Source: Microbacterium flavescens
GTDB taxonomy: Bacteria; Actinomycetota; Actinomycetes; Actinomycetales; Microbacteriaceae
Length of the DNA stretch: 64,000 nt
Direction: 5' to 3'
Assembly: GCF_018588945.1 (NCBI RefSeq)
Contig: NZ_JAFIWA010000001.1
Coordinates: forward strand, 310,001-374,000
Shown: piece by piece, positions 34,758 to 43,375 of the stretch
Layout of the letters: each line of letters begins with the position of its first letter
Numbering within the stretch: the stretch's first letter is position 1
Made by a program: the position numbers and the translations under genes
The notes under the pieces: model-generated
What the model saw: only the letters and a program-made list of their open reading frames with translations
Databases searched by the model: none
What the model was told of the DNA's origin: nothing

Positions 34758-36311
34758 ATGAAGCGATGGCTGAGCACGGCGACCGTGGCAGGGCTGATCG
34801 CCGCCGGAGTCGCCTTCGCCGCCCCGGCGGCAGCGACCGGCGGGCCCGGTCACGGCAGGCCCGGCAACGAGACCCTGCAGCGGTACGCGGAAGACACCTG
34901 GGCGTCGCTCGATGCGATGACCGACGAGACGACGGGCCTGCCGTCGGACAACATCACCGGAGACCTGGCGACCGCGGGCGCGTACACGTCGCCGACGAAC
35001 ATCGGCGGCTACCTGTGGTCGACCGTCACGGCGCGCGACCTCGGGATCATCTCGAAGGGCGAGGCCCGCGACCGCATGGCGACGACCCTCGACACCCTGG
35101 TCGGCCTCGAGCGCAACGACGCGAGCGGCATGTTCTACAACTGGTACGACCCCGCCACCGGCGTGAAGCTCACGACGTGGCCGGACTCCGGCGACGCCGT
35201 GCACCCGTTCCTCAGCACCGTCGACAACGGCTGGCTCGCGGCATCCCTCCGCATCGTCCGCGAGGCCGAGCCGAGCCTCTCGGACGAGGCCGACGCGCTG
35301 TACGACTCCATGGACTTCTCGGCGTTCTTCAACCCCGAGGGCGCGCCCGGCCTGCCCGCGGGGACGAACCGCGGCGGATTCTGGGAGGCGCCGCCTCCGG
35401 ACTGCAGCGTCGAGGCGCCGATGTACAACGGCTCGGGCGAGACGGCCTTCTACACGTGCCACCACTACGACACCACGGTGAGCGAGAGCCGCATCGCGAC
35501 GTACCTCGGCATCGCGAACGGCCAGATCCCGCCGACCGCGCTCTACGGCACGCATCGCACGATGCCTCCCGGCTGCGATTGGGCGTGGCAGGAGCAGCTG
35601 CCGACCGGCACCTACCGCACCTACCAGGGCTTCGAGGTCTGGGAGGGCGTGTACACGTACGCCGGCATGAGCTTCGTGCCGAGCTGGGGCGGCAGCATGT
35701 TCGAGGCGCTGATGCCCGACCTGCTCGTTCCCGAGACGAAGTGGGGACCCCGGTCCTGGCGCGTGAACCATCCGATCACCGTCGCGGTGCAGAAGCACCA
35801 CGGCCTCGAGGACGCCGGCTACGGCGCGTGGGGCTTCTCGCCGGCCAGCAACCCGTTCGGGGGCTACGCCGAGTACGGCGTCGATCTCGCGGGCATGCGC
35901 TCCGACGGCTACATGTCCGACGCCGAGAAGACCGACGTCGACATCGACCGACCCGGCTGCACCGAAGGCACCAACCCGGATCCGGAGTTCGGCGACGGGG
36001 TCGTAACGCCGCACGCGAGCTTCCTCGGCCTGCCGTACGACCGCGCCGGAGTGCTCGAGAACCTCGCGCACCTCGAAGCCGATCTCGGCGCGTATGGTCC
36101 CGGGGGCTTCTACGACGCGGTGGCCGTCGGCAGCGGCACGGTCGCCGAGCGCTACCTGTCGCTCGACCAGTCGATGATCATGGCCGCGATCGGCAACGAG
36201 CTGACCGGCGATACCCTGAAGCGGTACTTCGTCGACAAAGAGATGGAGAAGCGACTGCGTCCGGCCATGAAGGCGCAGGTCTTCAGCTCGGAGGAGAAAG
36301 CGCGCGAGTGA
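34758..36311 (+). CDS. Secreted glycoamylase/GH144-like glucan hydrolase
   Basis: A 517-residue exported protein: signal peptide about 1-27 (cut after AAPAAA), then an alpha/alpha-toroid glycoamylase-type domain. Family-like blocks are NIGGYLWSTVTARDLG, GMFYNWYDPATG, FLSTVDNGWLAASL, GAWGFSPASNPFGGYAEYGVD, VVTPHASFLGLPYD and YLSLDQSMIMAAIGNELTG. The closest characterised group I know is endo-beta-1,2-glucanase GH144; other glycoamylase-fold activities remain possible. GAGGAGAGCGCG precedes the ATG. It is coupled to a TetR gene (GTGA overlap) and shares an operator with the GH1/ABC importer operon, so it should produce the oligosaccharide that is imported. Confidence 0.8.
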   Translation: MKRWLSTATVAGLIAAGVAFAAPAAATGGPGHGRPGNETLQRYAEDTWASLDAMTDETTGLPSDNITGDLATAGAYTSPTNIGGYLWSTVTARDLGIISKGEARDRMATTLDTLVGLERNDASGMFYNWYDPATGVKLTTWPDSGDAVHPFLSTVDNGWLAASLRIVREAEPSLSDEADALYDSMDFSAFFNPEGAPGLPAGTNRGGFWEAPPPDCSVEAPMYNGSGETAFYTCHHYDTTVSESRIATYLGIANGQIPPTALYGTHRTMPPGCDWAWQEQLPTGTYRTYQGFEVWEGVYTYAGMSFVPSWGGSMFEALMPDLLVPETKWGPRSWRVNHPITVAVQKHHGLEDAGYGAWGFSPASNPFGGYAEYGVDLAGMRSDGYMSDAEKTDVDIDRPGCTEGTNPDPEFGDGVVTPHASFLGLPYDRAGVLENLAHLEADLGAYGPGGFYDAVAVGSGTVAERYLSLDQSMIMAAIGNELTGDTLKRYFVDKEMEKRLRPAMKAQVFSSEEKARE

Positions 36312-36964
36312 GCAGCGAAGCCGCCGAGACCGCGGCCGGGACATCTGAATCGGATGCCCCGGCCCGCGGTGCGCGCGCACGCCGAGGCAGCTACGCGAAG
36401 GGCCAGGCACGGCGTCAGGCGATCGTCGACGAGGCGCTCGTCGTCTTCGGGCGCAGCGGCTACCACAGCGGATCGCTTCGCGAGATCGCCAAGCGCGTCG
36501 GCCTCACCCCGACCGGCCTCATGCACCACTTCGCCAACAAGGAGGAGCTCTTCACAGAGGTGCTCCGCCAGCGCGACGAGAAGATCCGCGCCGCCGCCGG
36601 CGATCCCGCCGAGCACACGCTGATCGAGCAGGCGACGAAGGTCGTCGCCTACAACCAGGAGTCGCGCGGTCTCACGTCGCTCTACGCGACGGTGTCGGCC
36701 GAGGCGACCGACTCCGAGCACCCGGCCCACGAGGAGTTCGCGCGCCGGTACCGCGAGGGCGCCGACGGTGCGACGCCGATCCTCGTGGCCGCGCAGGCGG
36801 ACGGCGAGGTGCGGGACGACATCGACCCGGCGCTCGCCGCCCGGCTGATCAGCGCGGTGATGGACGGCATCCAGCAGCAGTGGCTGCTCGACGATACCGT
36901 CGACATGAACGCCCTGTTCGCAGAGTTCGTGCGCGGCTACCTGCTCCCGCCGTCCGGCCGCTGA
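36308..36964 (+). CDS. TetR/AcrR family regulator of the glucan locus
   Basis: A 218-residue regulator with a 30-residue charged N-terminus, then the helix-turn-helix (about 35-80: GSLREIAKRVGLTPTGLMHHFANKEEL) and a C-terminal ligand domain (LISAVMDGIQQQWLL). The GTG at 36308 overlaps the glucanase stop. TetR proteins that follow glycoside hydrolases and answer to sugars occur in actinobacteria. It is the only regulator in the locus, so it is the prime candidate to bind the paired 29-bp operators; this is inference. Confidence 0.87.
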   Translation: MSSEAAETAAGTSESDAPARGARARRGSYAKGQARRQAIVDEALVVFGRSGYHSGSLREIAKRVGLTPTGLMHHFANKEELFTEVLRQRDEKIRAAAGDPAEHTLIEQATKVVAYNQESRGLTSLYATVSAEATDSEHPAHEEFARRYREGADGATPILVAAQADGEVRDDIDPALAARLISAVMDGIQQQWLLDDTVDMNALFAEFVRGYLLPPSGR

Positions 36965-36969
36965 GCGAC

Positions 36970-37084
36970 GCGTTTCGTCTCGCTTCGCTCGCTCAACGAC
37001 CGGGGGCCGGGGTGCACGCGTTTCGTCTCGCTGCGCTCGCTCAACGACCGGGGCCGGGGTGCGGAGCGACCGAGACGAAACGCG
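36970..37084. repeat. Two full and one cut copy of the intergenic repeat
   Basis: Copies at 36970-37002 and 37018-37051 in the same orientation (GCGTTTCGTCTCGC... direction). A truncated, inverted piece GCGGAGCGACCGAGACGAAA-CGCG lies at 37061-37084. They sit between the convergent TetR and GH1 genes. Confidence 0.85.
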
Positions 37085-37089
37085 CCCCC

Positions 37090-38244
37090 CTACCGCAGGG
37101 CGTTCGCGCGGGCGACCTCTCCCAGCCACGCGAGGCTCGGCTTGGGCCGCCGCTCGAACGTCTCGCGGTCCCATGCGATGAGCCCGAAGGTCGGCCGGTA
37201 GCTGCCCCACTCGTAGTTGTCGAGCAGGCTCCAGTGAAGGTATCCCCGCACGTCCACCCCCTCGGCGATGCACGCGTGCACGGCCTCGAGCGCACCGCGC
37301 GTGTAGTCGATCCGCCGCGGGTCGTCGGCGGTCGCCATGCCGTTCTCGGTGATGTAGACCGGCACGCCCGCGCGCGCCCACGCGTTGCGGATGCCGTCAC
37401 CCACCGCCGGCGGGTAGTACTCCCACCCGGTGAGCGTGCGCTCGGCGTCGTCGGGGATCGGAAGCGGCCCGTCGGGGCCGATCTTGGTGCGCGTGTACGC
37501 CTGCACGCCGACCCAGTCGTCGCCGTCGGCAGCGTCGAGGAAGACGTCCTCACGCGAGGCGCCGTACTCGGCCGCCACGGCCTCGCCGCCCTCCACCGCC
37601 TGGTACGCCTGGGTCGCCACCGACCACCCCGCCCGACCGCCCGCGCCACGGACGAGCTCGACCGCGCGCTTGTGCGCGTCGACCAGTCGATCGGTGACTT
37701 CGGGCACGCCCGGCGGGAGCCCGATCGACGGGAATCCGACCTCCGGATCGGCGAGCACCGACACCATGTTCGGCTCGTTGATCGTGCAGACGAGGTCGAC
37801 GTCCTCCAGCACCGGCAGGGCGGCCTCGACGTACCGGGCGAAGCGGTCGGCCGCGGCATCCGAGTGCCACCCTCCCTCACGCGCGAACCACACCGGATTC
37901 GTGAAGTGATGCAGGGTGATCATCGGCTGCAGATCGAGCGCGCGCGCCGTCGCCACCATCCGGCGGTAGTGGTCGATCGCGGCCCGCGAGACGAAGCCGG
38001 CCTCGGGCTCGATGCGCGCCCACTCGATGCTGAAGCGGTACGTGTCGAGCCCGGCGTCGGCGAGCAGCGCCATGTCCTCGCCGTAGCGGTGGTAGCTGTC
38101 GGCCGCGTCACCGGACGGGGTCTCGACCGGAGCGCCGGCAAGGTGCCCCCACTCGCGCTGCCACCAGTCCGAGTTGACGTTGCCGCCCTCGATCTGGTGC
38201 GCCGCGGTCGACGCGCCCCACAGGAAGCCTTCGGGGAAGTCCAT
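37090..38244 (-). CDS. GH1 beta-glucosidase
   Basis: A 384-residue cytoplasmic family 1 glycosidase with no signal peptide. The retaining acid/base is E157 in TINEPN and the nucleophile is E300 in YITENG. Other hallmarks are FLWGASTAAHQIEGG, HHFTNPVWFAREGGW and HWSLLDNYEWGSYRPTFGL. It is shorter than the usual 440-480 residues, with compact loops. It would release glucose from imported beta-oligoglucosides. It follows the ABC genes by 53 bases containing a 26-bp palindrome, so its expression may be tuned separately from the transporter. Confidence 0.93.
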   Translation of the reverse strand: MDFPEGFLWGASTAAHQIEGGNVNSDWWQREWGHLAGAPVETPSGDAADSYHRYGEDMALLADAGLDTYRFSIEWARIEPEAGFVSRAAIDHYRRMVATARALDLQPMITLHHFTNPVWFAREGGWHSDAAADRFARYVEAALPVLEDVDLVCTINEPNMVSVLADPEVGFPSIGLPPGVPEVTDRLVDAHKRAVELVRGAGGRAGWSVATQAYQAVEGGEAVAAEYGASREDVFLDAADGDDWVGVQAYTRTKIGPDGPLPIPDDAERTLTGWEYYPPAVGDGIRNAWARAGVPVYITENGMATADDPRRIDYTRGALEAVHACIAEGVDVRGYLHWSLLDNYEWGSYRPTFGLIAWDRETFERRPKPSLAWLGEVARANALR

Positions 38245-38268
38245 CGTCTGATGGTCCTTTCTGTCGGA

Positions 38269-38294
38269 GGAGCGGATGCCGCGGCATCCGCTCC
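38269..38294 (-). terminator. 26-bp perfect palindrome between permease and GH1 gene
   Basis: GGAGCGGATGCCG directly followed by its exact complement CGGCATCCGCTCC. It starts four bases after the permease stop. With no spare loop bases it can fold into an 11-bp stem. It may be an attenuator or mRNA-processing point inside the operon. Confidence 0.6.
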
Positions 38295-38297
38295 ACG

Positions 38298-39254
38298 TCA
38301 TTTGATGCCGGTGAGCGCGATGCCCTGCACGAAGTAGCGCTGCAGGAAGACGAACAGGGTCAGCATCGGCACCACGACGACGACCGCGCCCGCCATCATG
38401 AGCCCGTAGCGGGCCGCGTTCTGACTGACCGAATAGAGGGCGAGGGCGACGGGCAGGGTGTACATGTCCTCCGTCGTGGCGACCACCAGCGGCCACAGGA
38501 AGTTGTTCCAGCTCGCGAGGAACGTGAGGATCGTCAGCGTCGCGATCGCCGGACCGCACATCGGCATGATGACGCGCAGGAAGATCCGCCACTCGCTCGC
38601 GCCGTCGATGCGCGCGGCCTCGATCAGCTCGTCGGGGAGGCTCAGCATGAACTGCCGCATCAGGAACACGCCGAGCGGCGAGATGAGGAACGGCAGGATG
38701 AGGCCCGGATACGAGTTGACGAGGCCCAGGTTCGCGACGAGCACGAACAGCGGGACGAACGTCACGACGCCGGGCACCATGAGCGTGCCGATGACGAGCA
38801 CGAACAGCAGCTTCTTGCCGCGGAACTGCAGCTTCGCCAGCGCGTAGCCGATCATCGAGCAGAACACGATGTTGCCGAGGGTCACGAAGACGGCCACGAC
38901 GATGCTGTTGATGAAGAAGGTCGTGAAGTCCAGCCGGCCGAACAGCGTCTCGTAGTTCTCGAGGGTCGGCTGCTGCGGCAGGAAGCCCGTCGGGTTCCGG
39001 CGGATCTCGGCGTCCGTCTTGAACGAGCCCAGGATCATCCAGACGAACGGCATGATCATCACGATCAAGCCGACCGTGAGCACGATGTAGAGCCACCAGC
39101 GGGTGGGCTCGCCGCGCCGGCGGCGGCCAGCCGGGTGGGACTCGGGCTCGACGACGTCGGTGTCGGTGACCGACGACGACGCGAGCACGGGCCCGAGGCG
39201 CTCGGGGATCCCGCCCGGCTCGTCCGCGGCGCGCGGGGGAGGCGTGATGGTCAT
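38298..39254 (-). CDS. Carbohydrate ABC permease (MalG type)
   Basis: A 318-residue CUT1 permease with a 48-residue Pro-rich cytoplasmic N-terminus and six membrane segments. The EAA loop is ELIEAARIDGASEWRIFLRV (about 208-227), which docks the ATPase. AAGGAGGGACTGAC precedes the ATG. The ATG is one base after the stop of the MalF-type gene. No ATPase gene is present in the locus, so a shared MsiK-like ATPase elsewhere must drive it, as is common in actinobacteria. Confidence 0.93.
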   Translation of the reverse strand: MTITPPPRAADEPGGIPERLGPVLASSSVTDTDVVEPESHPAGRRRRGEPTRWWLYIVLTVGLIVMIMPFVWMILGSFKTDAEIRRNPTGFLPQQPTLENYETLFGRLDFTTFFINSIVVAVFVTLGNIVFCSMIGYALAKLQFRGKKLLFVLVIGTLMVPGVVTFVPLFVLVANLGLVNSYPGLILPFLISPLGVFLMRQFMLSLPDELIEAARIDGASEWRIFLRVIMPMCGPAIATLTILTFLASWNNFLWPLVVATTEDMYTLPVALALYSVSQNAARYGLMMAGAVVVVVPMLTLFVFLQRYFVQGIALTGIK

Positions 39255-39255
39255 G

Positions 39256-40191
39256 TCAGTCCCTCCTTCCGAGGAACCGGAACTGGATGAGCGACAGCAC
39301 GACGATCGCCAGGAACAGCACGTAGCTCGCGGCGGACGCGTAGGCGTAGTTGCCGAAGCCGAACTGGTCGTACGTGTACATCGCGGTCGACAGGGTGGCA
39401 TCGAGCGGCCCGCCCTGCGTCATCACGTACGGCTCCTCGAAGAACTGCAGGAACCCGATGCCCGTGATGACGGCGGCGAAGAGGATCGCCGGGCGCATGG
39501 CCGGAATCGTGATGTTCCAGAAGCGCTGCCACGCGTTGGCGCCGTCGACCATCGCGGCCTCGTGATGCTCCCGCGGCACGCCCTGCAGCGCGGCGAGGAA
39601 GATCACCATGAGCGTGCCGATGTTGCGCCAGACCGCCATCGCGATGAGCGACGGCAGCGCCAGCGCCGTGGACTGCAGCCAGTCCGGACCCTGGATGCCG
39701 AAGAGGCCCAGGAACCCGTTGAGCAGGCCGTCCGGCTGCAGGATGAACCGCCACACGATCGCGATGGCGACGATGCTCGTGACCACGGGGGCGTAGTACC
39801 CGACGCGGTACACGGTGCGGATCCGGCGGATGCCCTTGTCGAGCGCGAGCGCGACCGCCAGTGCGAGGGCGATGGTGAGGGGGACCGCCACGATCACGAA
39901 CGTGAACGTGTTGACGAGGGAGTGGATGAACCGCGGATCCTGGAATAGCCGGATGTAGTTGTCGAACCCGACGAAGTTCACTTGGAACGGCGTCTGCAGG
40001 TCGCGGGTCGTCATGTCGGTGAAGCTCATGAGGAGCGAGCCGACGATCGGCCCGGCCATGAACACCACGAAGAGGATGACGAACGGCGCGGCGAACAGCC
40101 ACGCGGTGCGCGTCATGCGGCGTTCCCGCCGCGACGCCTTCGCACGGGGTGCGGGGCGCCGCGGCGGAGCCGCGGAGGCGATGGAGGTCAT
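39256..40191 (-). CDS. Carbohydrate ABC permease (MalF type)
   Basis: A 311-residue CUT1 permease with a basic N-terminus and six membrane segments. The EAA loop is EHHEAAMVDGANAWQRFWNI (about 203-222). It forms the channel with the MalG-type protein encoded next. The gene lies 10 bases downstream of the binding-protein stop. The ribosome site is weak, so coupling to the upstream gene is likely. Confidence 0.93.
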   Translation of the reverse strand: MTSIASAAPPRRPAPRAKASRRERRMTRTAWLFAAPFVILFVVFMAGPIVGSLLMSFTDMTTRDLQTPFQVNFVGFDNYIRLFQDPRFIHSLVNTFTFVIVAVPLTIALALAVALALDKGIRRIRTVYRVGYYAPVVTSIVAIAIVWRFILQPDGLLNGFLGLFGIQGPDWLQSTALALPSLIAMAVWRNIGTLMVIFLAALQGVPREHHEAAMVDGANAWQRFWNITIPAMRPAILFAAVITGIGFLQFFEEPYVMTQGGPLDATLSTAMYTYDQFGFGNYAYASAASYVLFLAIVVLSLIQFRFLGRRD

Positions 40192-40201
40192 CGGAGGTCG
40201 C

Positions 40202-41506
40202 TTACTGACCCGTGCCGATCGAGGACGCCTGCTGCTGGATCGTGGCGATGGCGTCGGCCGGCGTCGTGTCGCCGCGCGTCGCCTTCTCCAGCTCCTGGTC
40301 GATCACGGCCGACACCTGCGCCCACGTGGCGATCGCCGGCGGCGCCTTGGAGTCCTGCAGCTGCTCGCCGAAGACGCTCAGGTAGGGGTCGTCGCTGAAG
40401 GTCGGGTCGTCCCACGCCTCCTGCACGCTGGGCAGGTCGGTCGAGATCTCGTACCACGAGAGCTGCGTCTCGGGCTGGCTCAGCCAGCGCACGAACTTCC
40501 ACGACGCGTCGCGGTTCTCGGTGTCCTCGAATACGGCGAGGTTGCCACCGCCGGTGAAGCTCGTGCGGCTGTCGGCGCCCGGCACCATGGCCACCCCGAA
40601 CTTGTCGGCGAAGTCCTCGCCGCCCTGGTCGAGGAGCAGTCCGACGTGGAACGGCCCGCTGTAGAACGCGCCGACCTCGCCGTTGATGAACGCCTGCTCG
40701 ATCTCGCCGCCCTCGAGGCGCCGCGGCTCGGCGATGCCCTCCGTGAAGAAGCTCGTGTAGAAGGCGAACGCCTCCTCCCACTCGGGGGTGTCGAAGGTGA
40801 ACTCCGTGCCGTCCTCGTTGAGGATGTCGCCGCCCTGCTGCCAGGCGAGAGGGGTCACGTACTGCCATGAGTCGAACCCGCCGGGAGGAAGCGATACGCC
40901 CCACTCGGCTCCGGCCTCCTGGAGGCCCTGCGTGAAGGCGGAGTACTCCTCCCACGTCTCGGGCGGCTCGAGGCCGGCCTGCTCGGCGAGGTCGGTGCGG
41001 TAGTAGAGCACGCGGGTGTCGACGTACCACGGCACGCCGTACGCGACCTCGTCGACGACGGCGGTCTCCCACGAGCCCTCGAAGAACGACGACTCGTCGA
41101 CGAGGTCCTCGGGAGTGGGCTCGAACGCCCCGGTGGCGGCGAACTCGCCCACCCAGGTCGTGCCGAGCATCGTGACGTCCGGCGTCTCGCCGCCGGCGAT
41201 CGCGGTGGCGATGCGGTCGTGCGCGCTCTCCCACGGCACGGCGGTCACCTCGATCTGGACGTCGGGGTTCTCCTCCTCGAACTGGGCGGCGAGCTCATCG
41301 AGCACTTCGCCCTCGTTGCCCATGGCCCATACCTCGACGGTGCCCTCGGCGGGGGAGTCATCGATGGCTTCGCCGCCACCGCCCTCTCCGCCTCCGCCGG
41401 TGGGACCGTCGCTGCGTCCGCAGCCGGCGAGCACGAGCGCTCCCACGAGAGCAACCGCACCTGCAGCGGCCCAGCGAGAGCTTCTGCGTGTGAATGATCT
41501 GTTCAT
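40202..41506 (-). CDS. Extracellular sugar-binding lipoprotein (CUT1)
   Basis: A 434-residue family 1 solute-binding lipoprotein. The signal peptide ends in the lipobox LVLAGC (Cys29), followed by a Gly-rich linker (GPTGGGGEGGGGE). The mature domain has VEVWAMGNEGEVLDELAAQFEEENPDVQIEV, PDVTMLGTTWVGEFA and VDTRVLYYRTD. GGAGGCG before the ATG at 41506 supports that start rather than the longer open frame. It is the first gene of the importer operon, and its leader region carries operator site 2 (41603-41631). Ligand predicted to be a beta-glucan oligosaccharide. Confidence 0.92.
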   Translation of the reverse strand: MNRSFTRRSSRWAAAGAVALVGALVLAGCGRSDGPTGGGGEGGGGEAIDDSPAEGTVEVWAMGNEGEVLDELAAQFEEENPDVQIEVTAVPWESAHDRIATAIAGGETPDVTMLGTTWVGEFAATGAFEPTPEDLVDESSFFEGSWETAVVDEVAYGVPWYVDTRVLYYRTDLAEQAGLEPPETWEEYSAFTQGLQEAGAEWGVSLPPGGFDSWQYVTPLAWQQGGDILNEDGTEFTFDTPEWEEAFAFYTSFFTEGIAEPRRLEGGEIEQAFINGEVGAFYSGPFHVGLLLDQGGEDFADKFGVAMVPGADSRTSFTGGGNLAVFEDTENRDASWKFVRWLSQPETQLSWYEISTDLPSVQEAWDDPTFSDDPYLSVFGEQLQDSKAPPAIATWAQVSAVIDQELEKATRGDTTPADAIATIQQQASSIGTGQ

Positions 41507-41602
41507 CGGTCTGACGCCTCCATCGGTCGTCGCCGCCTCCGTGGCGGCCCTGCCTCGGCTGTGATCGCGACGCGGGGCGTCGCGGTCCCCGACTGTACGC
41601 CT

Positions 41603-41631
41603 AAAACCTGACACATGAAAGGTATTGGCGG
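41603..41631 (-). promoter_or_regulatory. 29-bp glucan-locus operator, site 2
   Basis: On the minus strand CCGCCAATACCT-N10-AGGTTTT, matching 34679-34707 in all 19 fixed positions. A TTTCAT/TACAGT promoter with 17-base spacing overlaps it (-10 at 41599-41594), giving a leader of about 85 bases to the binding-protein ATG. Confidence 0.72.
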
Positions 41632-41765
41632 ATGAGAATCACCTCATCGACGGCAGGATGCCGCTCCCCGGCGCGCCCGCCAATGACCTGGCGCCACCCC
41701 TGTCGACGTGCTAGTCGGCAAGGGTGGTGGGGGTGTGGTGCCAACGGGACAGCGCCTGGTGCGCG

Positions 41766-43157
41766 TCAGTGGCGGCCGGCCACGAAGTCGGCGACGTGCG
41801 CCGGCCAGGCCGTGCCTTCGCCTGATCCGGACGCCTCGAGCCGGTCCGCCGTCCGATAGGCGGCGTAGATCGCGTTGACGGCGAGCCAGCGCAGGGGCTC
41901 CGGCTCCCACTTCTTCGCGCGGTGGCCGACCCAGGGCAGCCGGACCAGGTCGGTGTCGCGCCTGAGCACGAGGTCGGCCAGCGTCCGGCCGGCGAGGTTC
42001 GTCGCGGTGACGCCGGTGCCGACGTAGCCGCCCGCCCAGCCCAGGCCGGTCGCCGGGTCATGGCCGACGGTGGCGGCCCAGTCGCGCGGCACGCCGAGCA
42101 CGCCCGCCCAGGCGTGAGCGATCGGCACGTCCGAGGCATCCGGGAAGAACTCCCGCAGCAGCGCCGTCAGCGACGCGATCGTGCGCTCCTGCGTCGAGCC
42201 GTCCGTGTCGACGTGCGAGGCGTAGCGGTACGGCACGCCCCGGCCGCCGAAGGCGATGCGGCCATCGGCGGTGCGCTGCGCGTACATGTACACGTGGGCG
42301 AAGTCGCCGAGGGTCTCGCGCCCGTCCCAGCCGATCGAGGCCCAGGTCGCCGCGGGAAGCGGCTCGGTCACGATCATCGACGAGTTCATCGGCAGCCACG
42401 TGCGGTGCTCGCCGCGCAGGTCGGCGGTGAATCCCTCCGTGGCTCGCAGCACGTGCGTCGCGCGAACCGTGCCCCGCTCGGTCACGGCCCTGCCCGGGGC
42501 GATCTCCGTCACGTGCGTCTGTTCGTAGATCGTCGCGCCCGCACGCTCGACCGCGGCGGCGAGCCCGGCGACGAGTTTGGCCGGGTGCACGCGCGCGCAG
42601 TGCGGATGCCAGGCGGCCCCGAGGGCGCCGTCGATCGCGATTCGGGATGCCGCGGCCGAGGCATCCAGCTCCTCCACGTCGGTGTGCGGCCACGCCTGCT
42701 CGTCCGCCACCGCCGCGCGGAGCCGCGCGAGCTGCGACGGCGTGCGGGCCACGCCGAACTCGCCGCCCTTGACGATGTCGGCGTCGATGCCCTCGCGGCC
42801 GGCGACGGCGATGACCTCGTCGACCGTCTCGTTGAGGGCGCGCTGCTGGGCGATCGCCGCGTCGCGGCCGTGGGATGCCGCATACCGGTCGCGCCCGCCG
42901 GTGACCGTGTTCGTCAGCCAGCCGCCGTTGCGGCCGGAGGCGCCGAACCCGGCGAACCGCTGCTCGAGCACCGCCACCCGCAGATCGGGCTGGAGGGTCT
43001 TGAGGTAGTACGCGGTCCACAGGCCGGTGTAGCCGCCGCCGACGATCGCCACGTCGACGTCGAGGTCGCCGTCCAGCGCCGGGCGCGGCGTGGGCGTGCC
43101 GCCGAGCTGCCGCCACCACCACGAGACGTCTCCGTTGGGCACGCGTGCATCCGCCAT
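41766..43157 (-). CDS. FAD-dependent amine oxidoreductase (DadA/PuuB-like)
   Basis: A 463-residue DAO-fold flavoprotein with the FAD motif VAIVGGGYTGLWTAYYL (about 35-51) and GFGASGRNGGWLTN, as in gamma-glutamylputrescine oxidase and related enzymes. Also visible are VHPAKLVAGLAAAVERAG and GFTADLRGEHRTWLPMNSSMIVTEPL. It likely oxidises a secondary or primary amine to aldehyde or imine plus H2O2. Its position beside a PucR regulator, gabT, an amine oxidase and an APC permease supports polyamine or amino-acid catabolism. AAGGATGG precedes the ATG. Confidence 0.87.
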   Translation of the reverse strand: MADARVPNGDVSWWWRQLGGTPTPRPALDGDLDVDVAIVGGGYTGLWTAYYLKTLQPDLRVAVLEQRFAGFGASGRNGGWLTNTVTGGRDRYAASHGRDAAIAQQRALNETVDEVIAVAGREGIDADIVKGGEFGVARTPSQLARLRAAVADEQAWPHTDVEELDASAAASRIAIDGALGAAWHPHCARVHPAKLVAGLAAAVERAGATIYEQTHVTEIAPGRAVTERGTVRATHVLRATEGFTADLRGEHRTWLPMNSSMIVTEPLPAATWASIGWDGRETLGDFAHVYMYAQRTADGRIAFGGRGVPYRYASHVDTDGSTQERTIASLTALLREFFPDASDVPIAHAWAGVLGVPRDWAATVGHDPATGLGWAGGYVGTGVTATNLAGRTLADLVLRRDTDLVRLPWVGHRAKKWEPEPLRWLAVNAIYAAYRTADRLEASGSGEGTAWPAHVADFVAGRH

Positions 43158-43230
43158 GCGTCCATCCTTCCGCGGCGGCGGGAGGTGGCGCCCGGCCGAT
43201 CCGTCCGGACCTGGGACCTCGGCGGGGCAC

Positions 43231-43375
43231 CGCGTTTCGTCTCGCTTCGCTCGCTCAACGACCCGGGGTGGGTGTTTCGTCTCGGGTCGTTGAGCGAGGG
43301 AGCGCAGCGACCGAGACGAAACGCGTTTCCGGTGGGAGGGGCGTTTCGTCTCGCTTCGCTCGCTCAGCGACCCGG
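43231..43375. repeat. Cluster of repeat copies; supplies the pucR-type stop codon
   Basis: Copies at 43231-43266 (GCGTTTCGTCTCGC... direction), 43273-43326 (opposite direction, irregular, with GGGAGCGCAGCGACC), and 43340-43375 (first direction). The last copy has GCTCAGCGACC instead of GCTCAACGACC, and its TCA (43364-43366) is the stop codon of the PucR gene read on the minus strand. Confidence 0.85.
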
